DNA of 64,000 nt from Actinomadura atramentaria DSM 43919. GTDB taxonomy: Bacteria > Actinomycetota > Actinomycetes > Streptosporangiales > Streptosporangiaceae. Shown piece after piece: positions 27,459 to 38,421 of this stretch. Below the pieces are notes generated by a model. It was not told the origin of the DNA, did no database searches, and saw only the letters and a list, made by a program, of their open reading frames with translations. How positions within the stretch are numbered: the first letter of the stretch is position 1; each line of letters opens with the position of its first letter. Made by a program: the position numbers and the translations under genes. The stretch spans positions 372,001-436,000 of the forward strand of contig NZ_KB907208.1 in the NCBI RefSeq assembly GCF_000381885.1, read 5' to 3'.

Positions 27459-28365
27459 TGGGGCCCGCGTTGGTGCGGAGGTTCAGGTGGCGGGGGGCGG
27501 TCGAGTCGCGGTGGACGGCCCGGTCGAGGTGCGTGCGGCCCGTGTCGGTCGCGGTCTCGATCGCGTAGGGCGTGTCGGCGGGGAGGGCGACGGCGACCGC
27601 GCCGGTGTCCGTGCGGGCCAGCACGTTGTCGGGGGCGACGGCGAACGTCAGGCGGACGGTGCCCGCGCTCGTGCGGGCCGAGACGCGGGGCGCCGTCAGG
27701 TTCTCGCCGATCACCGGGCCCGTGTCGGTGCGGACGTTCACGCGGCCGACGCGGCCGGACAGGCGGATCGCGCCCGAGCCCGTCGAGGCCGTCACGGACG
27801 TCGCCTCCAGGGCCTTCGCGTCGATCGAGCCGGTGTCGGTGTTCAGGTCGGCGGAGCCGGTGCGGCCCGAGACCACCAGGCCGCCGCTGTTGGTCCGGGC
27901 GCGCAGCGACGGGCCCGTCACGTCGACGAGCGAGATCGAACCCGTGTCGGTGCGCACGTCCACGGGGGCGGTCGTGCCGGAGACCCGGAGGCCGCCGTTC
28001 TGCCCGTGGACCGTCACCGCCAGGGCGCGCGGGACCGTCACGCGGTACTTCACGCCGCACGAGCCGCCCATGACGAACTGCGTCCGGCACCGCGCCGACA
28101 GGGTCAGCACCCCGTCGCGCACCGTGTGGGTGGCTTGCGGCTTGTTCTTGTCGTTCGTCCAGAACGACCGCTCGTGGACGGTGACCTTCGCGGTGTCGGC
28201 CCCGACGACCTCGACCGTGCCGTTCGTCCGCACGGTCAGCCCCCTGTCGGTGCCCGCGACGTCGTACGAGCGGTCCGCGTGCTTCTTGCCGCCCGTGGTG
28301 ACCAGCCCGCAGCCGCTCACCGCGACCGCCAGCACCACGAGCCCCGCCCCGGCGCGCGTCTTCAC
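27439..28365 (-). CDS. DUF4097-type beta-helix lipoprotein
   Basis: A 308-aa protein starting at GTG 28365 after GAGGGGG. It has a lipoprotein signal with lipobox V-S-G-C, so it should be anchored on the outer face of the membrane. The rest is a run of short repeats (G-S-I-x-L-x-D-V-T-G, T-D-T-G-x-I) that recur about every 20 residues, typical of the DUF4097 beta-helix. In Bacillus, LiaG of the LiaRS stress system belongs to this broad group. A motif upstream (28450-28464) is shared with the window's LiaRS-like kinase operon. Confidence 0.85.
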   Translation of the reverse strand: MKTRAGAGLVVLAVAVSGCGLVTTGGKKHADRSYDVAGTDRGLTVRTNGTVEVVGADTAKVTVHERSFWTNDKNKPQATHTVRDGVLTLSARCRTQFVMGGSCGVKYRVTVPRALAVTVHGQNGGLRVSGTTAPVDVRTDTGSISLVDVTGPSLRARTNSGGLVVSGRTGSADLNTDTGSIDAKALEATSVTASTGSGAIRLSGRVGRVNVRTDTGPVIGENLTAPRVSARTSAGTVRLTFAVAPDNVLARTDTGAVAVALPADTPYAIETATDTGRTHLDRAVHRDSTAPRHLNLRTNAGPITVEPT

Positions 28366-28449
28366 ACGTTCCCCCTCGAACCGTCCCTGTCGTCCCCTCA
28401 GCCTGCCCGCCGCGCCGGCCGCCGGACAGACGGGAGCCCGGTCAAAGAA

Positions 28450-28464
28450 AGGTAGGGCTAACCC
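28450..28464 (-). promoter_or_regulatory. Shared GGGT-TAGCCCTACCT motif upstream of the lipoprotein gene
   Basis: Read on the minus strand, the sequence is gggttagccctacct, about 85 nt before the DUF4097 start. Eleven bases (tagccctacct) are identical, in the same relative orientation, to the motif at 7054-7064 upstream of the kinase gene. Candidate common operator of the two-component system. Confidence 0.4.
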
Positions 28465-28500
28465 GAGCCCCCACGCGGAAACGACCCCCACACACACCGC

Positions 28501-28529
28501 CCGGCCACTCGCCTGGCGGCTCGCGGCCG
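28501..28529 (-). repeat. Remnant of the dispersed intergenic repeat
   Basis: These 29 bases are the exact reverse complement of the cggccgcgagccgccaggcg segment (and following agtggccgg) at the left border of the repeat core near 44.2 kb. The full structured core is absent. It lies in the intergenic region between the lipoprotein promoter and the 3' end of the cobalamin adenosyltransferase gene. Confidence 0.7.
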
Positions 28530-28599
28530 CGCGGATAAGGCGCCCGCGCGCGCCCGCACGGCGAACGCCGTGCGCGGCGCGGCTGTGCTGTGGGGGTTT

Positions 28600-29235
28600 T
28601 CAGGGGGTTTCTTGTTGGGCGCCGGGGCGCCAGAGGATGTCGCCGTGTTCGGCGTTGGCTGTGCGGCCGAGGATGAAGAGCAGGTCCGACAGGCGGTTCA
28701 GGTAGCGGGCCGTCCAGGGGTTGACGCCGCGGGCGGGGCCCTCGCCGGTGGCGGGGTCGGTGCCGCCGTGGGTCTCGATGGCGGCCCATGTGCTGCGCTC
28801 GGCGCGGCGGGTGACGGTGCGGGCGACGTGCAGGAGGGCCGCGCCGGGCGCGCCGCCCGGCAGGATGAAGCTGCGCAGCGTGGGCAGGTCGGCGTTGTGC
28901 TCGTCGCAGGCCGCCTCCAGCCGCTCGACGTAGGAGCCGTCCACGCGCAGCGGCGGGTACTCGGGGTCGGGGACGACGGGCGAGCACAGGTCCGCGCCGA
29001 CGTCGAACAGGTCGTTCTGGACGCGCCGCAGCAGCCCCGCGACGGGCTCGGGCAGCGCGCCGAGCGCGAGGGCCGCGCCGAGCGCCGCGTTGGCCTCCTC
29101 CACGTCGGCGTAGGCGGCCAGCCGCGGGTCGGTCTTGGCGGTCCGCGACGCGTCGCCGAGCGCGGTGCTGCCGTCGTCGCCGGTGCGCGTGTAGATCCGC
29201 GACAGCACGACCGGGGTCTCCCTGTTCTTCGCCAT
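28600..29235 (-). CDS. Cob(I)yrinic acid a,c-diamide adenosyltransferase, PduO type
   Basis: A 211-aa enzyme transferring adenosyl from ATP to cob(I)alamin to form adenosylcobalamin. The PduO N-terminal ATP-binding loop is visible (Y-T-R-T-G-D-D-G-S-T) followed by G-D-A-S-R-T-A-K and D-E-x-N-A-A-L-G-like D-V-E-E-A-N-A-A. The C-terminal helix has N-R-L-S-D-L-L-F, with the conserved Arg and Asp. It could supply coenzyme to a methylmalonyl-CoA mutase working with the epimerase at 53.3 kb. Confidence 0.93.
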   Translation of the reverse strand: MAKNRETPVVLSRIYTRTGDDGSTALGDASRTAKTDPRLAAYADVEEANAALGAALALGALPEPVAGLLRRVQNDLFDVGADLCSPVVPDPEYPPLRVDGSYVERLEAACDEHNADLPTLRSFILPGGAPGAALLHVARTVTRRAERSTWAAIETHGGTDPATGEGPARGVNPWTARYLNRLSDLLFILGRTANAEHGDILWRPGAQQETP

Positions 29236-29388
29236 GCGGTCACTGTAAGCCGGACGCGGCGGCCCGTCCCGCGACGGGTGCGCCGGACCACACCGCGACC
29301 AAGCGGATGATTCGGGGTAGGGCGGGGCGAACCGCGTTCTGTAGGGTCGCCCTTACCCACCCGAATGCGGAGAGAGCCGGAGGCGGCC

Positions 29389-30969
29389 GTGTACGACTAC
29401 ATCATCGTGGGGGCGGGCAGCGCGGGCTGCGTCCTCGCGGCGCGGCTCAGCGAGGACGCCGACGCGTCCGTCCTGCTGCTGGAGGCCGGGCCGCCCGACG
29501 ACGCGGACGCGATCCACATCCCGGCGGCCGTCGCGTCGCTGATCAAGGGACCGTTCGACTGGGACTACTCGACCGTCCCGCAGGAGCACGCGGACGGCCG
29601 CAGCGTGTACTGGCCGCGCGGCCGGACGCTCGGCGGCAGCTCGTCCACCAACGCGATGATCTACATCCGGGGCGCGCGGCACGACTACGACACCTGGCGC
29701 GACGAGCTGGGCTGCAAGGGCTGGGGCCACGCCGAGCTGCTCCCGTACTTCCGCCGCGCCGAGGACCAGCAGCACGGCGCGTCCGAGCACCACGGCGCGG
29801 GCGGTCCGCTGCGCGTGGAGGACCTGCGGTACCGGCACGCGCTCACCACGGCGTGGGTGAAGTCCGCGATGGCGCACGGCCTGGCCGCGAACGCCGACTT
29901 CAACGGGGCCGAGCAGGACGGCGTCGGCTTCTACCAGGTGACGCACAAGCGCGGGCGGCGCTGGTCGACGGCGGCGGGCTACCTGCGTCCGGCGCTGGAC
30001 CGCCCGAACCTGACGGTCGAGACCGACGCGCTCGCCACCGGCGTGATCATCGAGGGCGGCCGCGCGGTCGGCGTCCGCTACGAGCGGCGCGGCGAGCGGT
30101 GCGAGGCGCGCGCGAACGCCGAGGTGATCCTGTGCGGCGGCGCGGTCAACAGCCCGCAGCTCCTGATGCTGTCGGGGATCGGCCCGGCGGACCACCTGCG
30201 CGAGCACGGGATCGACGTGCTGGTGGACTCGCCGGTCGGGCGCGGCCTCCAGGACCACCCGTTCGTGAACGTCATGTTCGCGACGCCGCGCACCAAGAAC
30301 CTGTGGGAGCAGGCGAGCGTGGGCAGCCTGCTGAGCTACCAGGCGTTCGCGAAGGGGCCGCTGGCGTCGAACGTGGCGGAGGCGGGCGGGTTCGTCCGGA
30401 CGTCCCCGGACCTGCCCGCGCCGGACCTGCAGTACCACGTGCTGCCGACGCCGTTCGTGAACCAGGGGCTGGTGGACCCGTCCACGCGGGCGCTGTCGGT
30501 GCTGGTCACGGCCGTGGCGATCGAGAGCCGGGGCGCGCTGACGCTGCGGAACGCCAGCCCCTACGCCAAGCCGCTGCTGGACCCGGCGTACCTCGCGGAG
30601 CAGGCGGACCTGGACATCCTGCTGGCCGGCATCCGGCAGATGCGGGAGATCGCCGCGACCGGGCCGCTGGCCGAGCTGACCGGCGGCGAGCTGGCCCCCG
30701 GCGAGCAGGCCGACGACGACGCGGCGCTCACCGCGTTCGTCCGCCGGGACGTCGCGACGCTGTTCCACCCGACCTCGACGTGCGCGATGGGCGACGGCGA
30801 CGCCGTCTGCGACACCGAGCTGCGGGTGCGGGGCGTGGCGGCCCTGCGGGTGGTGGACGCCTCCGTCATGCCCACCGTCCCGCGCGGGAACACCAACGCC
30901 CCGACCATCGCCATCGCCGAGCGGGCCGCCGACCTGATCCGGGGCCGCGCGCCGCTCGCCGCGGGCTGA
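29389..30969 (+). CDS. GMC-family FAD-dependent oxidoreductase (choline dehydrogenase-like)
   Basis: A 526-aa flavoprotein. It has an N-terminal FAD-binding G-A-G-S-A-G-C-V-L-A-A-R-L, the GMC signature 1 region G-R-T-L-G-G-S-S-S-T-N-A, signature 2 G-A-V-N-S-P-Q-L-L-M-L-S-G-I-G, and the C-terminal active-site His in L-F-H-P-T-S-T-C-A-M-G plus N-T-N-A-P-T. GTG 29389 is chosen because GGAGG lies 5 nt upstream. It oxidises an alcohol; choline is possible, but no betaine aldehyde dehydrogenase or transporter adjoins it, so the substrate is open. Confidence 0.92.
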   Translation: MYDYIIVGAGSAGCVLAARLSEDADASVLLLEAGPPDDADAIHIPAAVASLIKGPFDWDYSTVPQEHADGRSVYWPRGRTLGGSSSTNAMIYIRGARHDYDTWRDELGCKGWGHAELLPYFRRAEDQQHGASEHHGAGGPLRVEDLRYRHALTTAWVKSAMAHGLAANADFNGAEQDGVGFYQVTHKRGRRWSTAAGYLRPALDRPNLTVETDALATGVIIEGGRAVGVRYERRGERCEARANAEVILCGGAVNSPQLLMLSGIGPADHLREHGIDVLVDSPVGRGLQDHPFVNVMFATPRTKNLWEQASVGSLLSYQAFAKGPLASNVAEAGGFVRTSPDLPAPDLQYHVLPTPFVNQGLVDPSTRALSVLVTAVAIESRGALTLRNASPYAKPLLDPAYLAEQADLDILLAGIRQMREIAATGPLAELTGGELAPGEQADDDAALTAFVRRDVATLFHPTSTCAMGDGDAVCDTELRVRGVAALRVVDASVMPTVPRGNTNAPTIAIAERAADLIRGRAPLAAG

Positions 30970-30990
30970 CGCGCCCGTGGTGGATGCGAC

Positions 30991-31021
30991 GGTGCCCCCG
31001 TCCCTACGGGACGGGGGCACC
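30991..31021. terminator. Perfect 14-bp stem terminator
   Basis: ggtgcccccgtccc (30991-31004) pairs with gggacgggggcacc (31008-31021) around a 3-nt loop. It lies between the convergent GMC oxidoreductase and the 37-aa protein gene and can serve both. Confidence 0.85.
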
Positions 31022-31054
31022 GGCAGCCGATCGGGCGCGCAGCGGGCCGGCGGG

Positions 31055-31168
31055 TCACCGCTTGCGGCCCTTCGCGGCCTTGGCGGCCTTCCGGTCGGCC
31101 TTGGCCTCGTCGATGAGCCGCTTGGTCCGGTCCTTGACGAGCTTGTCGGTGAAGTCGGGGTGCAACAT
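31055..31168 (-). CDS. 37-aa basic helical protein
   Basis: A very small gene. ATG 31168 follows AGGAGG at 7-nt spacing, and the product M-L-H-P-D-F-T-D-K-L-V then continues into a Lys/Arg/Ala-rich helix ending A-K-G-R-K-R. Small proteins beginning M-L-H-P-D are recurrent in actinobacteria. The basic amphipathic C terminus suggests nucleic-acid or membrane association, but there is no known function. Confidence 0.75.
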   Translation of the reverse strand: MLHPDFTDKLVKDRTKRLIDEAKADRKAAKAAKGRKR

Positions 31169-31300
31169 GTCGTGGCCTCCTGCCGGTGCCGGGCCCCTGC
31201 GGCCCGACAACGACAAGATTCGCCCTAAGCCGTACACCCCCACATCGGGACGACGCCTTATCTCCGCACCCCGGAACGCGGCTTAGGCCGCGCCCCGCGC

Positions 31301-31945
31301 CTAAGACGCGGCGGACTCCGGCTTAGCCAGCTCCGCGAGCCGCCGGAAGTACCACTTCATGATCGTGCGGAGCTTGTCGCCGTGCCCCCGGTCCCAGTCG
31401 CGCTGCAGCTCGCACGCCACCGCGAGCGCCGACACCGGGTGCGCGCCCGCCTGCACCACGCGCTGCATCGCCGCGTCGTGGCTGTCGCGGCTGACGCCGC
31501 CGATCGCGTCCGCGACCGGGTACACCTCGAAGCCCTCGGCGATCGCGTCGACCGTCGGGAACGCCACGCACACCTCCGTCCACAGCCCGCACATGATCAG
31601 CTTGCGGCGGCCGGTGGCGTCGACGGCGGCGCGGAACTCGGGGTCCTCCCACGAGTTCATGGACGTCCGGTCGATCACCGGGACGTCCGGCAGGACCTCG
31701 GTCAGCCGGTCGTCGGTCGGGCTGTTGGAGCCCATCCGGACGGCGACGGTCGTCAGCACGACCGGCACGCCGAACGACACCGCCGCCCGCGCCACCGTGA
31801 CGACGTTCATCATCAGCCGGTCCTGGTCGGTGGACGCGACCGTGCTGATCTGCTCGGGCTGGTAGTCGATGACGAGCAGCGCCGCGTTCTCCGGCGTGAG
31901 CAGCCGGTCCTTCTCGGGATCGCGGAGCGGGGTTCCCTGGGCCAT
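31301..31945 (-). CDS. Isochorismatase-family cysteine hydrolase
   Basis: A 214-aa protein with the family's catalytic triad: Asp in L-L-V-I-D-Y-Q, a Lys-equivalent region after M-N-S-W-E-D, and the nucleophile Cys in C-G-L-W-T-E-V-C-V (second Cys). The D-A-I-G-G-V-S segment and the His in S-H-D-A-A match family members often annotated as YcaC-like hydrolases. Substrate unknown. It lies 57 bp downstream of the UvrA-like gene on the same strand and could be co-transcribed. Confidence 0.88.
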   Translation of the reverse strand: MAQGTPLRDPEKDRLLTPENAALLVIDYQPEQISTVASTDQDRLMMNVVTVARAAVSFGVPVVLTTVAVRMGSNSPTDDRLTEVLPDVPVIDRTSMNSWEDPEFRAAVDATGRRKLIMCGLWTEVCVAFPTVDAIAEGFEVYPVADAIGGVSRDSHDAAMQRVVQAGAHPVSALAVACELQRDWDRGHGDKLRTIMKWYFRRLAELAKPESAAS

Positions 31946-32002
31946 GCGGTGTTCCTTGCGCGTCCGGGGCCAAGGCGAACGCCGCGTACCCGAAAAACCC
32001 GA

Positions 32003-34267
<2,265 letters not shown>

Positions 34268-34398
34268 GGCGGCACTCCTGGGGGTTTGGGGAACCAGCCA
34301 CCGTACTCGGCGGCCCCGACATTTCGTCCCCCTCGCGGGCCGAGGGTGGTAGTGACGGGGACACGACCCGGGCGGCGCGCGCCGGTAGCGTTCCGGGC

Positions 34399-35262
34399 GT
34401 GGGCGACAACGAACTCGGGGACTTCCTGCGGGCGCGGCGCGAGGCCGTGCGGCCCGCCGACGTCGGCCTGCCCGCCGGGACGCGCCGCCGCACGCCGGGG
34501 CTGCGCCGCGCCGAGCTGGCGACGCTCGCCGGGATCAGCGTCGAGTACCTGACCCGGTTGGAGCAGGGCCGCGACCGCAACCCGTCGCCGCAGGTCATGG
34601 GGGCGCTCGCGGACGCGCTGCGGATGAGCGGGGACGAGCGGCTGCAGTTCCGGCACGTCGCCAAGGCGTCGGCGGGCGGGTTCGGGGTGCTGTGCCCGAA
34701 CGCGGGGAATCCGCCGGTGCGGACCGTCCGGCCCGGCGTGCGGGCGGTGCTGGACCGGCTCGGGCCGGGACCGGCCGTCGTACTCGACGCGCTGAACGAC
34801 GTGCTGGCGTACACGCCGGGCTACGAACGGCTCGTCCGGCCGCTCGGCGCGCTGGACGGCGATCCGCCCAACCTGCTGCGGTTCCTGTTCACCGATCCGC
34901 GCGCCCGCGCCGCCTATCCCGACTGGGACGACGTCGCGGACGCCGCCGTCGCGTACCTGCGGATGGTCGCCGTCCACGACGACCGGTACGTCAACGCGTT
35001 CATCGACGAGCTGACCGTGCTCGCCGGAGCCCCCTTCGCCGCGCGGCTCGCGGCGCTGCCCAGCCCGCCGCGCATGGCCGCCGCCGAACGCCTCGCCCAT
35101 CCGGAGGTCGGCGAGCTGCGGCTCGATTACGAGACGCTGGACGTCCCGGGCGAGGACGGCCACCGGATCATCGTCTACACGCCCGCCGACGCCGCCGCCG
35201 AACGCGCCCTGGACCGCATGGCGGGCCGCCGCCCCGGCGGGCTCCGCGCCGTGGGGGAGTAG
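34399..35262 (+). CDS. XRE regulator with MmyB-like ligand-binding domain
   Basis: A 287-aa regulator starting at GTG 34399. It has an N-terminal helix-turn-helix (R-A-E-L-A-T-L-A-G-I-S-V-E-Y-L-T-R-L-E-Q-G, about 36-57) and a PAS-like MmyB ligand-binding domain (about 105-275, with N-L-L-R-F-L-F-T-D and L-R-L-D-Y-E-T-L). Members bind fatty-acid-like ligands and usually control the divergently transcribed gene, here the UvrA-like ATPase across a 131-bp gap. Confidence 0.92.
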   Translation: MGDNELGDFLRARREAVRPADVGLPAGTRRRTPGLRRAELATLAGISVEYLTRLEQGRDRNPSPQVMGALADALRMSGDERLQFRHVAKASAGGFGVLCPNAGNPPVRTVRPGVRAVLDRLGPGPAVVLDALNDVLAYTPGYERLVRPLGALDGDPPNLLRFLFTDPRARAAYPDWDDVADAAVAYLRMVAVHDDRYVNAFIDELTVLAGAPFAARLAALPSPPRMAAAERLAHPEVGELRLDYETLDVPGEDGHRIIVYTPADAAAERALDRMAGRRPGGLRAVGE

Positions 35263-35265
35263 GGG

Positions 35266-36132
35266 CTAGCCGCGCGCGGCGAACGCCTCCAGCGCGCGGA
35301 CGTGCGTCTCGGCGTCCCGGCCGGGCAGCGCGAAGTGGACTTCGTCGGCGTCCAGCGCCGCCGCGCGCCCGACCGCCTCGGCGGCCCGCTCGGCGAACGC
35401 CCGCGCCGGATCGCCGCCGAGCCCGGTCAGCGGCACCTGCACGACGATCCGCCCGCGGCCGCCCGCCGTCCGGTACCAGTGGATCTCCTTGCGGGTGCGC
35501 TCCCAGTCCCGGACGGCCGCGACGAACCCGTCCCCGATCCGCGCCGCGCGCTCCACGGCGGGCCGCGCGACCGCACCGACCAGCAGCGCGAGCGGACCGC
35601 CCGCGGGCTTCGGCCCGACCGACGAGGGCGGAATGCGGTAGTACGGGCCGTGGTGCTCGACGGGATCGGGCCCCCAGCACGCCCGCATCGCCGCCAGGTG
35701 CTCGGCGAACCCCTCGCCGCGCCGCCCCGGCTCGACGCCCGCCGCGCAGAACTCCTGCGGCAGCCAGCCCTGCCCGACGCCGACGTCCAGCCGCCCGCCC
35801 GACAGCCGGTCGAGCGCGGCGAGCCGCCGGGCCAGCACCAGCGGCGACTGGAACAGCGCGGCCACCACGCCGGTCGCGACGCGGATGCGGCCGGTGTGCG
35901 CGGCCGCCCAGGTCAAAATTTCGATCGGGTCGAACGCGCAGCCGTCCGGCCCGGGTCCGCCGTCGGCGTCGCCCGCGCCGTGCGGGCCGGGCGCGGGGAC
36001 GAGCAGCCGCTCGCACGCCGCCACGGCGTGCAGGTCCAGCAGCTCGGCGGTGCGCGCGACCGCCACGACCGCGTCGGGCACCGGGTCCGGTCCGCGCGTG
36101 GGGAGGACCACGCCGATCCTCGGAACGCTCAT
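35266..36132 (-). CDS. LLM-class (F420-dependent) oxidoreductase
   Basis: A 288-aa luciferase-like TIM-barrel protein beginning P-R-I-G-V-V-L-P-T-R-G. The family regions are R-V-A-T-G-V, L-V-L-A-R-R-L-A-A-L-D-x-L-S-G-G-R-L-D-V-G-V-G-Q-G-W, and a C-terminal half with V-G-A-V-A-R-P-A. The L-S-G-G-R segment typifies F420-dependent members. The substrate cannot be predicted. It converges on the regulator gene (3-nt gap). Confidence 0.87.
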   Translation of the reverse strand: MSVPRIGVVLPTRGPDPVPDAVVAVARTAELLDLHAVAACERLLVPAPGPHGAGDADGGPGPDGCAFDPIEILTWAAAHTGRIRVATGVVAALFQSPLVLARRLAALDRLSGGRLDVGVGQGWLPQEFCAAGVEPGRRGEGFAEHLAAMRACWGPDPVEHHGPYYRIPPSSVGPKPAGGPLALLVGAVARPAVERAARIGDGFVAAVRDWERTRKEIHWYRTAGGRGRIVVQVPLTGLGGDPARAFAERAAEAVGRAAALDADEVHFALPGRDAETHVRALEAFAARG

Positions 36133-36153
36133 CCTGCCTCCGGAAAGCGGAAA

Positions 36154-36178
36154 GCCGCCGCCCGGTCGGGGCGGCGGC
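36154..36178 (-). terminator. Terminator after the secreted DUF11-like gene
   Basis: gccgccgccc (36154-36163) pairs with gggcggcggc (36169-36178), 18 bp after the minus-strand gene's stop. On that strand the stem is followed by tttccgctttcc, a weak U-rich tail. Confidence 0.75.
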
Positions 36179-36196
36179 GTGGCGTGCGCCGTTCCG

Positions 36197-36739
36197 CTAC
36201 TTGATGTGGCGCGGGACGATGCGGGTGCGGGTCCGGTCCCAACCCGGCTTCTTGCCGTCCCAGTGGACGACGTTCGTCATCCTGCCGGTGCGCCTGGTCT
36301 TCACGGTGAACTTCACCGTGGCCTCCTGCTTGGCCCACAGGCTGCCGACCCAGATCAGCTTGTGGTCGCGCAGGTAGACGTGGCCGCGCGACGCGTGGAC
36401 GCGGCCGACGATGCGGGCGTGGTGGTGGACGTCCTTCAGGTTGTCCCAGAACGAGGCGTTGCGCGTGAAGTACCAGCCGAGGTTCTTGACCTTGAGCGTG
36501 TAGGTCACGTAGTGGCCGACCTTGACGACGTCGCGGCTCGCGTACTTGCGGACGGCGATGTAGGCGGGCCACGCCTTCTTCTGCTGGGCCTGCGCCTGGT
36601 CCTGGGCCTGCTGGGCCTGGGCCTGCGCGGGAACCGGGGCGGGGGCCGTGGCGGCCTCCGCGGAGCCGACGAGGGCCGTGGCGGTGAGCGCCGAGGCCAG
36701 GGCGATGGTCGCCGGGCCTCGCATGTGCTTGATCGTCAT
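36197..36739 (-). CDS. Secreted protein with a DUF11-like beta domain
   Basis: A 180-aa protein. A signal peptide ends near A-E-A-A-T-A, followed by a Pro/Ala/Gln-rich linker (about 32-55, repeated A-Q-A-Q-Q) and a beta-sandwich domain of about 120 residues with H-Y-V-T-Y-T-L-K-V-K-N-L-G, like DUF11 or conserved-repeat extracellular modules. ATG 36739 has AAGGA just upstream; ATG 36724 is an alternative. Probably a surface or matrix protein; function unknown. Confidence 0.8.
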   Translation of the reverse strand: MTIKHMRGPATIALASALTATALVGSAEAATAPAPVPAQAQAQQAQDQAQAQQKKAWPAYIAVRKYASRDVVKVGHYVTYTLKVKNLGWYFTRNASFWDNLKDVHHHARIVGRVHASRGHVYLRDHKLIWVGSLWAKQEATVKFTVKTRRTGRMTNVVHWDGKKPGWDRTRTRIVPRHIK

Positions 36740-36805
36740 GTCCTTAGAGTGACCACAAAAGCACACTTTGTAGACTCGCGGAAGATCAAAGCCCTCGTCA
36801 AGAGT

Positions 36806-36837
36806 GCGCGCCGGGGACCGCGCGGCCCCCGGCGCGC
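36806..36837 (-). terminator. Hairpin after the aldehyde dehydrogenase gene
   Basis: gcgcgccgggg (36806-36816) pairs with ccccggcgcgc (36827-36837) around a 10-nt GC-rich loop, 5 bp beyond the minus-strand stop. Confidence 0.7.
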
Positions 36838-36842
36838 GCCCG

Positions 36843-38345
36843 TCAGCGCTTGTACCGCCGGCCGTGCAGCATGTTGACGAGGTTGAGCACCCGGGCCATC
36901 TCCTGCTCGGTGCGCTCGAACGACGTCAGGTTCATCGGCAGCGCGAACCGCTGCCGTGTGACGGCCTTGGCGCGGGCGAACTCGCGCAGCCCGTCCGCGC
37001 CGTGGATGCGGCCGAAGCCCGACTCCCCGACGCCGCCGAACGGCAGCGCCGCGACCAGCGCGAACGCCGCGAACGCGTTGATCGACGTCATGCCCGAGCG
37101 GATGCGGCGGGCCGCCTCGACGGCGCGCTTGCGGTCCCCGGAAAAGATCATCCCGGCGAGGCCGTAGTTGGTGGCGTTGGTCTTCTCGACGGCCTCGTCG
37201 ATGTCGCGGACGCGGTGGACGGTGATCGTCGGCCCGAACGTCTCCTCGCAGACGGCCGCCGAGTCCTCCGGCACGTCGGTCAGGATCACCGGCTCCACGT
37301 ACGGCTTGCGCACCGACCCGGGCCCGCCGACGACGGCCCGGCCGCCCCTCTCCAGGGCGTCGGCGATGTGCCGCTCGATGATGTCGATCTGCCTGGGCAT
37401 CGTGATCGGGCCGTAGGCGGCCTCGCGGTCGAAGCCGGGCCGCAGCTTCTCGGCCTTGGCGGTGAGCCGGCCGAGGAACGCGTCGTACACCGAGTCCACG
37501 ACGTACACGCGCTCGACGCCGATGCACGTCTGCCCGGCGTTGGCCATCGCGCCCCACAGCGCCGCGTCGGCGGCGGCGTCGAGGTCGGCGTCGGCGTCCA
37601 CGATGGCGACGTCCTTGCCGCCGCACTCGGCGACGATCGGCGTGAGGTTCTGCGCGCACGCGGCCATGACGCGCTTGGCGGTCGGCCCCGAGCCGGTGAA
37701 CGCGATCTTGTCGACGTCGGGGGAGGACGCCAGCGCCGCCCCCGTCTCGCCGAGGCCGGTCACGACCTGGAGCACCGGGTGCTCGGGGACGACCGCGTCC
37801 ACGATCTCCGCGAGCAGCACGCCGACGCCCGGCGTGAACTCCGACGGCTTGAACACCACGGCGTTCCCGGCGGCGAGCGCGTATCCGATCGAGCCCATCG
37901 GCGTGAAGATCGGGTAGTTCCACGGGCCGATGACGCCGACGACGCCGAGCGGCTGGTACTCCAGCTCGCACTTCTGGTTGAGCGACATCAGGCCCGGGAA
38001 GACGGTCCGGCGGCCGAGGACCTTCTCGGCGTTGCGCGCCGCCCAGTCCAGGTGGGTGATCGCCATGATCGTCTCGAGCTGGGCGTCCTGGAGCGGCTTG
38101 CCCGTCTCCTGGTGGATGGTCTCGGCCATCCGGTTCAGGTTGCGGGTGAGCGAGCCCTTGACGTTCAGGAGCCGGACGCGCCGCTCCTTCCAGCCGAGCC
38201 CGCGCCACCAGCGCGCCGCCTCCCGCGCGCGGGCGACGGCCTTCGCGACCGCGTCCGCGTCGTGGACGGGGTGCTCCGCGACCACCTCGCCGGTGGCGGG
38301 ATTGAGCGACGGGAAACTCGTGGGGCTTTCGGTGGCCACGGACAT
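36843..38345 (-). CDS. Aldehyde dehydrogenase (succinate-semialdehyde dehydrogenase-like)
   Basis: A 500-aa NAD(P)-dependent dehydrogenase starting at ATG 38345 behind GGGAGG. The core is complete: G-P-W-N-Y-P substrate/cofactor loop, F-T-G-S-G-P-T (Rossmann turn), catalytic Glu in V-A-E-C-G-G-K and catalytic Cys in N-A-G-Q-T-C-I-G. The sequence resembles actinomycete enzymes annotated as succinic semialdehyde dehydrogenases, but specificity cannot be read from these motifs. It lies upstream of no obvious pathway partners. Confidence 0.92.
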   Translation of the reverse strand: MSVATESPTSFPSLNPATGEVVAEHPVHDADAVAKAVARAREAARWWRGLGWKERRVRLLNVKGSLTRNLNRMAETIHQETGKPLQDAQLETIMAITHLDWAARNAEKVLGRRTVFPGLMSLNQKCELEYQPLGVVGVIGPWNYPIFTPMGSIGYALAAGNAVVFKPSEFTPGVGVLLAEIVDAVVPEHPVLQVVTGLGETGAALASSPDVDKIAFTGSGPTAKRVMAACAQNLTPIVAECGGKDVAIVDADADLDAAADAALWGAMANAGQTCIGVERVYVVDSVYDAFLGRLTAKAEKLRPGFDREAAYGPITMPRQIDIIERHIADALERGGRAVVGGPGSVRKPYVEPVILTDVPEDSAAVCEETFGPTITVHRVRDIDEAVEKTNATNYGLAGMIFSGDRKRAVEAARRIRSGMTSINAFAAFALVAALPFGGVGESGFGRIHGADGLREFARAKAVTRQRFALPMNLTSFERTEQEMARVLNLVNMLHGRRYKR

Positions 38346-38421
38346 GGGGGTCCTCCCGCAGTAAGCGGTCACTTGCAGTACTCGCTAGTAAACCACCCTA
38401 TGCCCGTGGCCGCCGTCCGGA

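Noticed and set aside
29389..30969. Naming the GMC oxidoreductase betA (choline dehydrogenase)
   Set aside because: GMC motifs do not define the substrate, and no betaine aldehyde dehydrogenase or choline transporter is adjacent.
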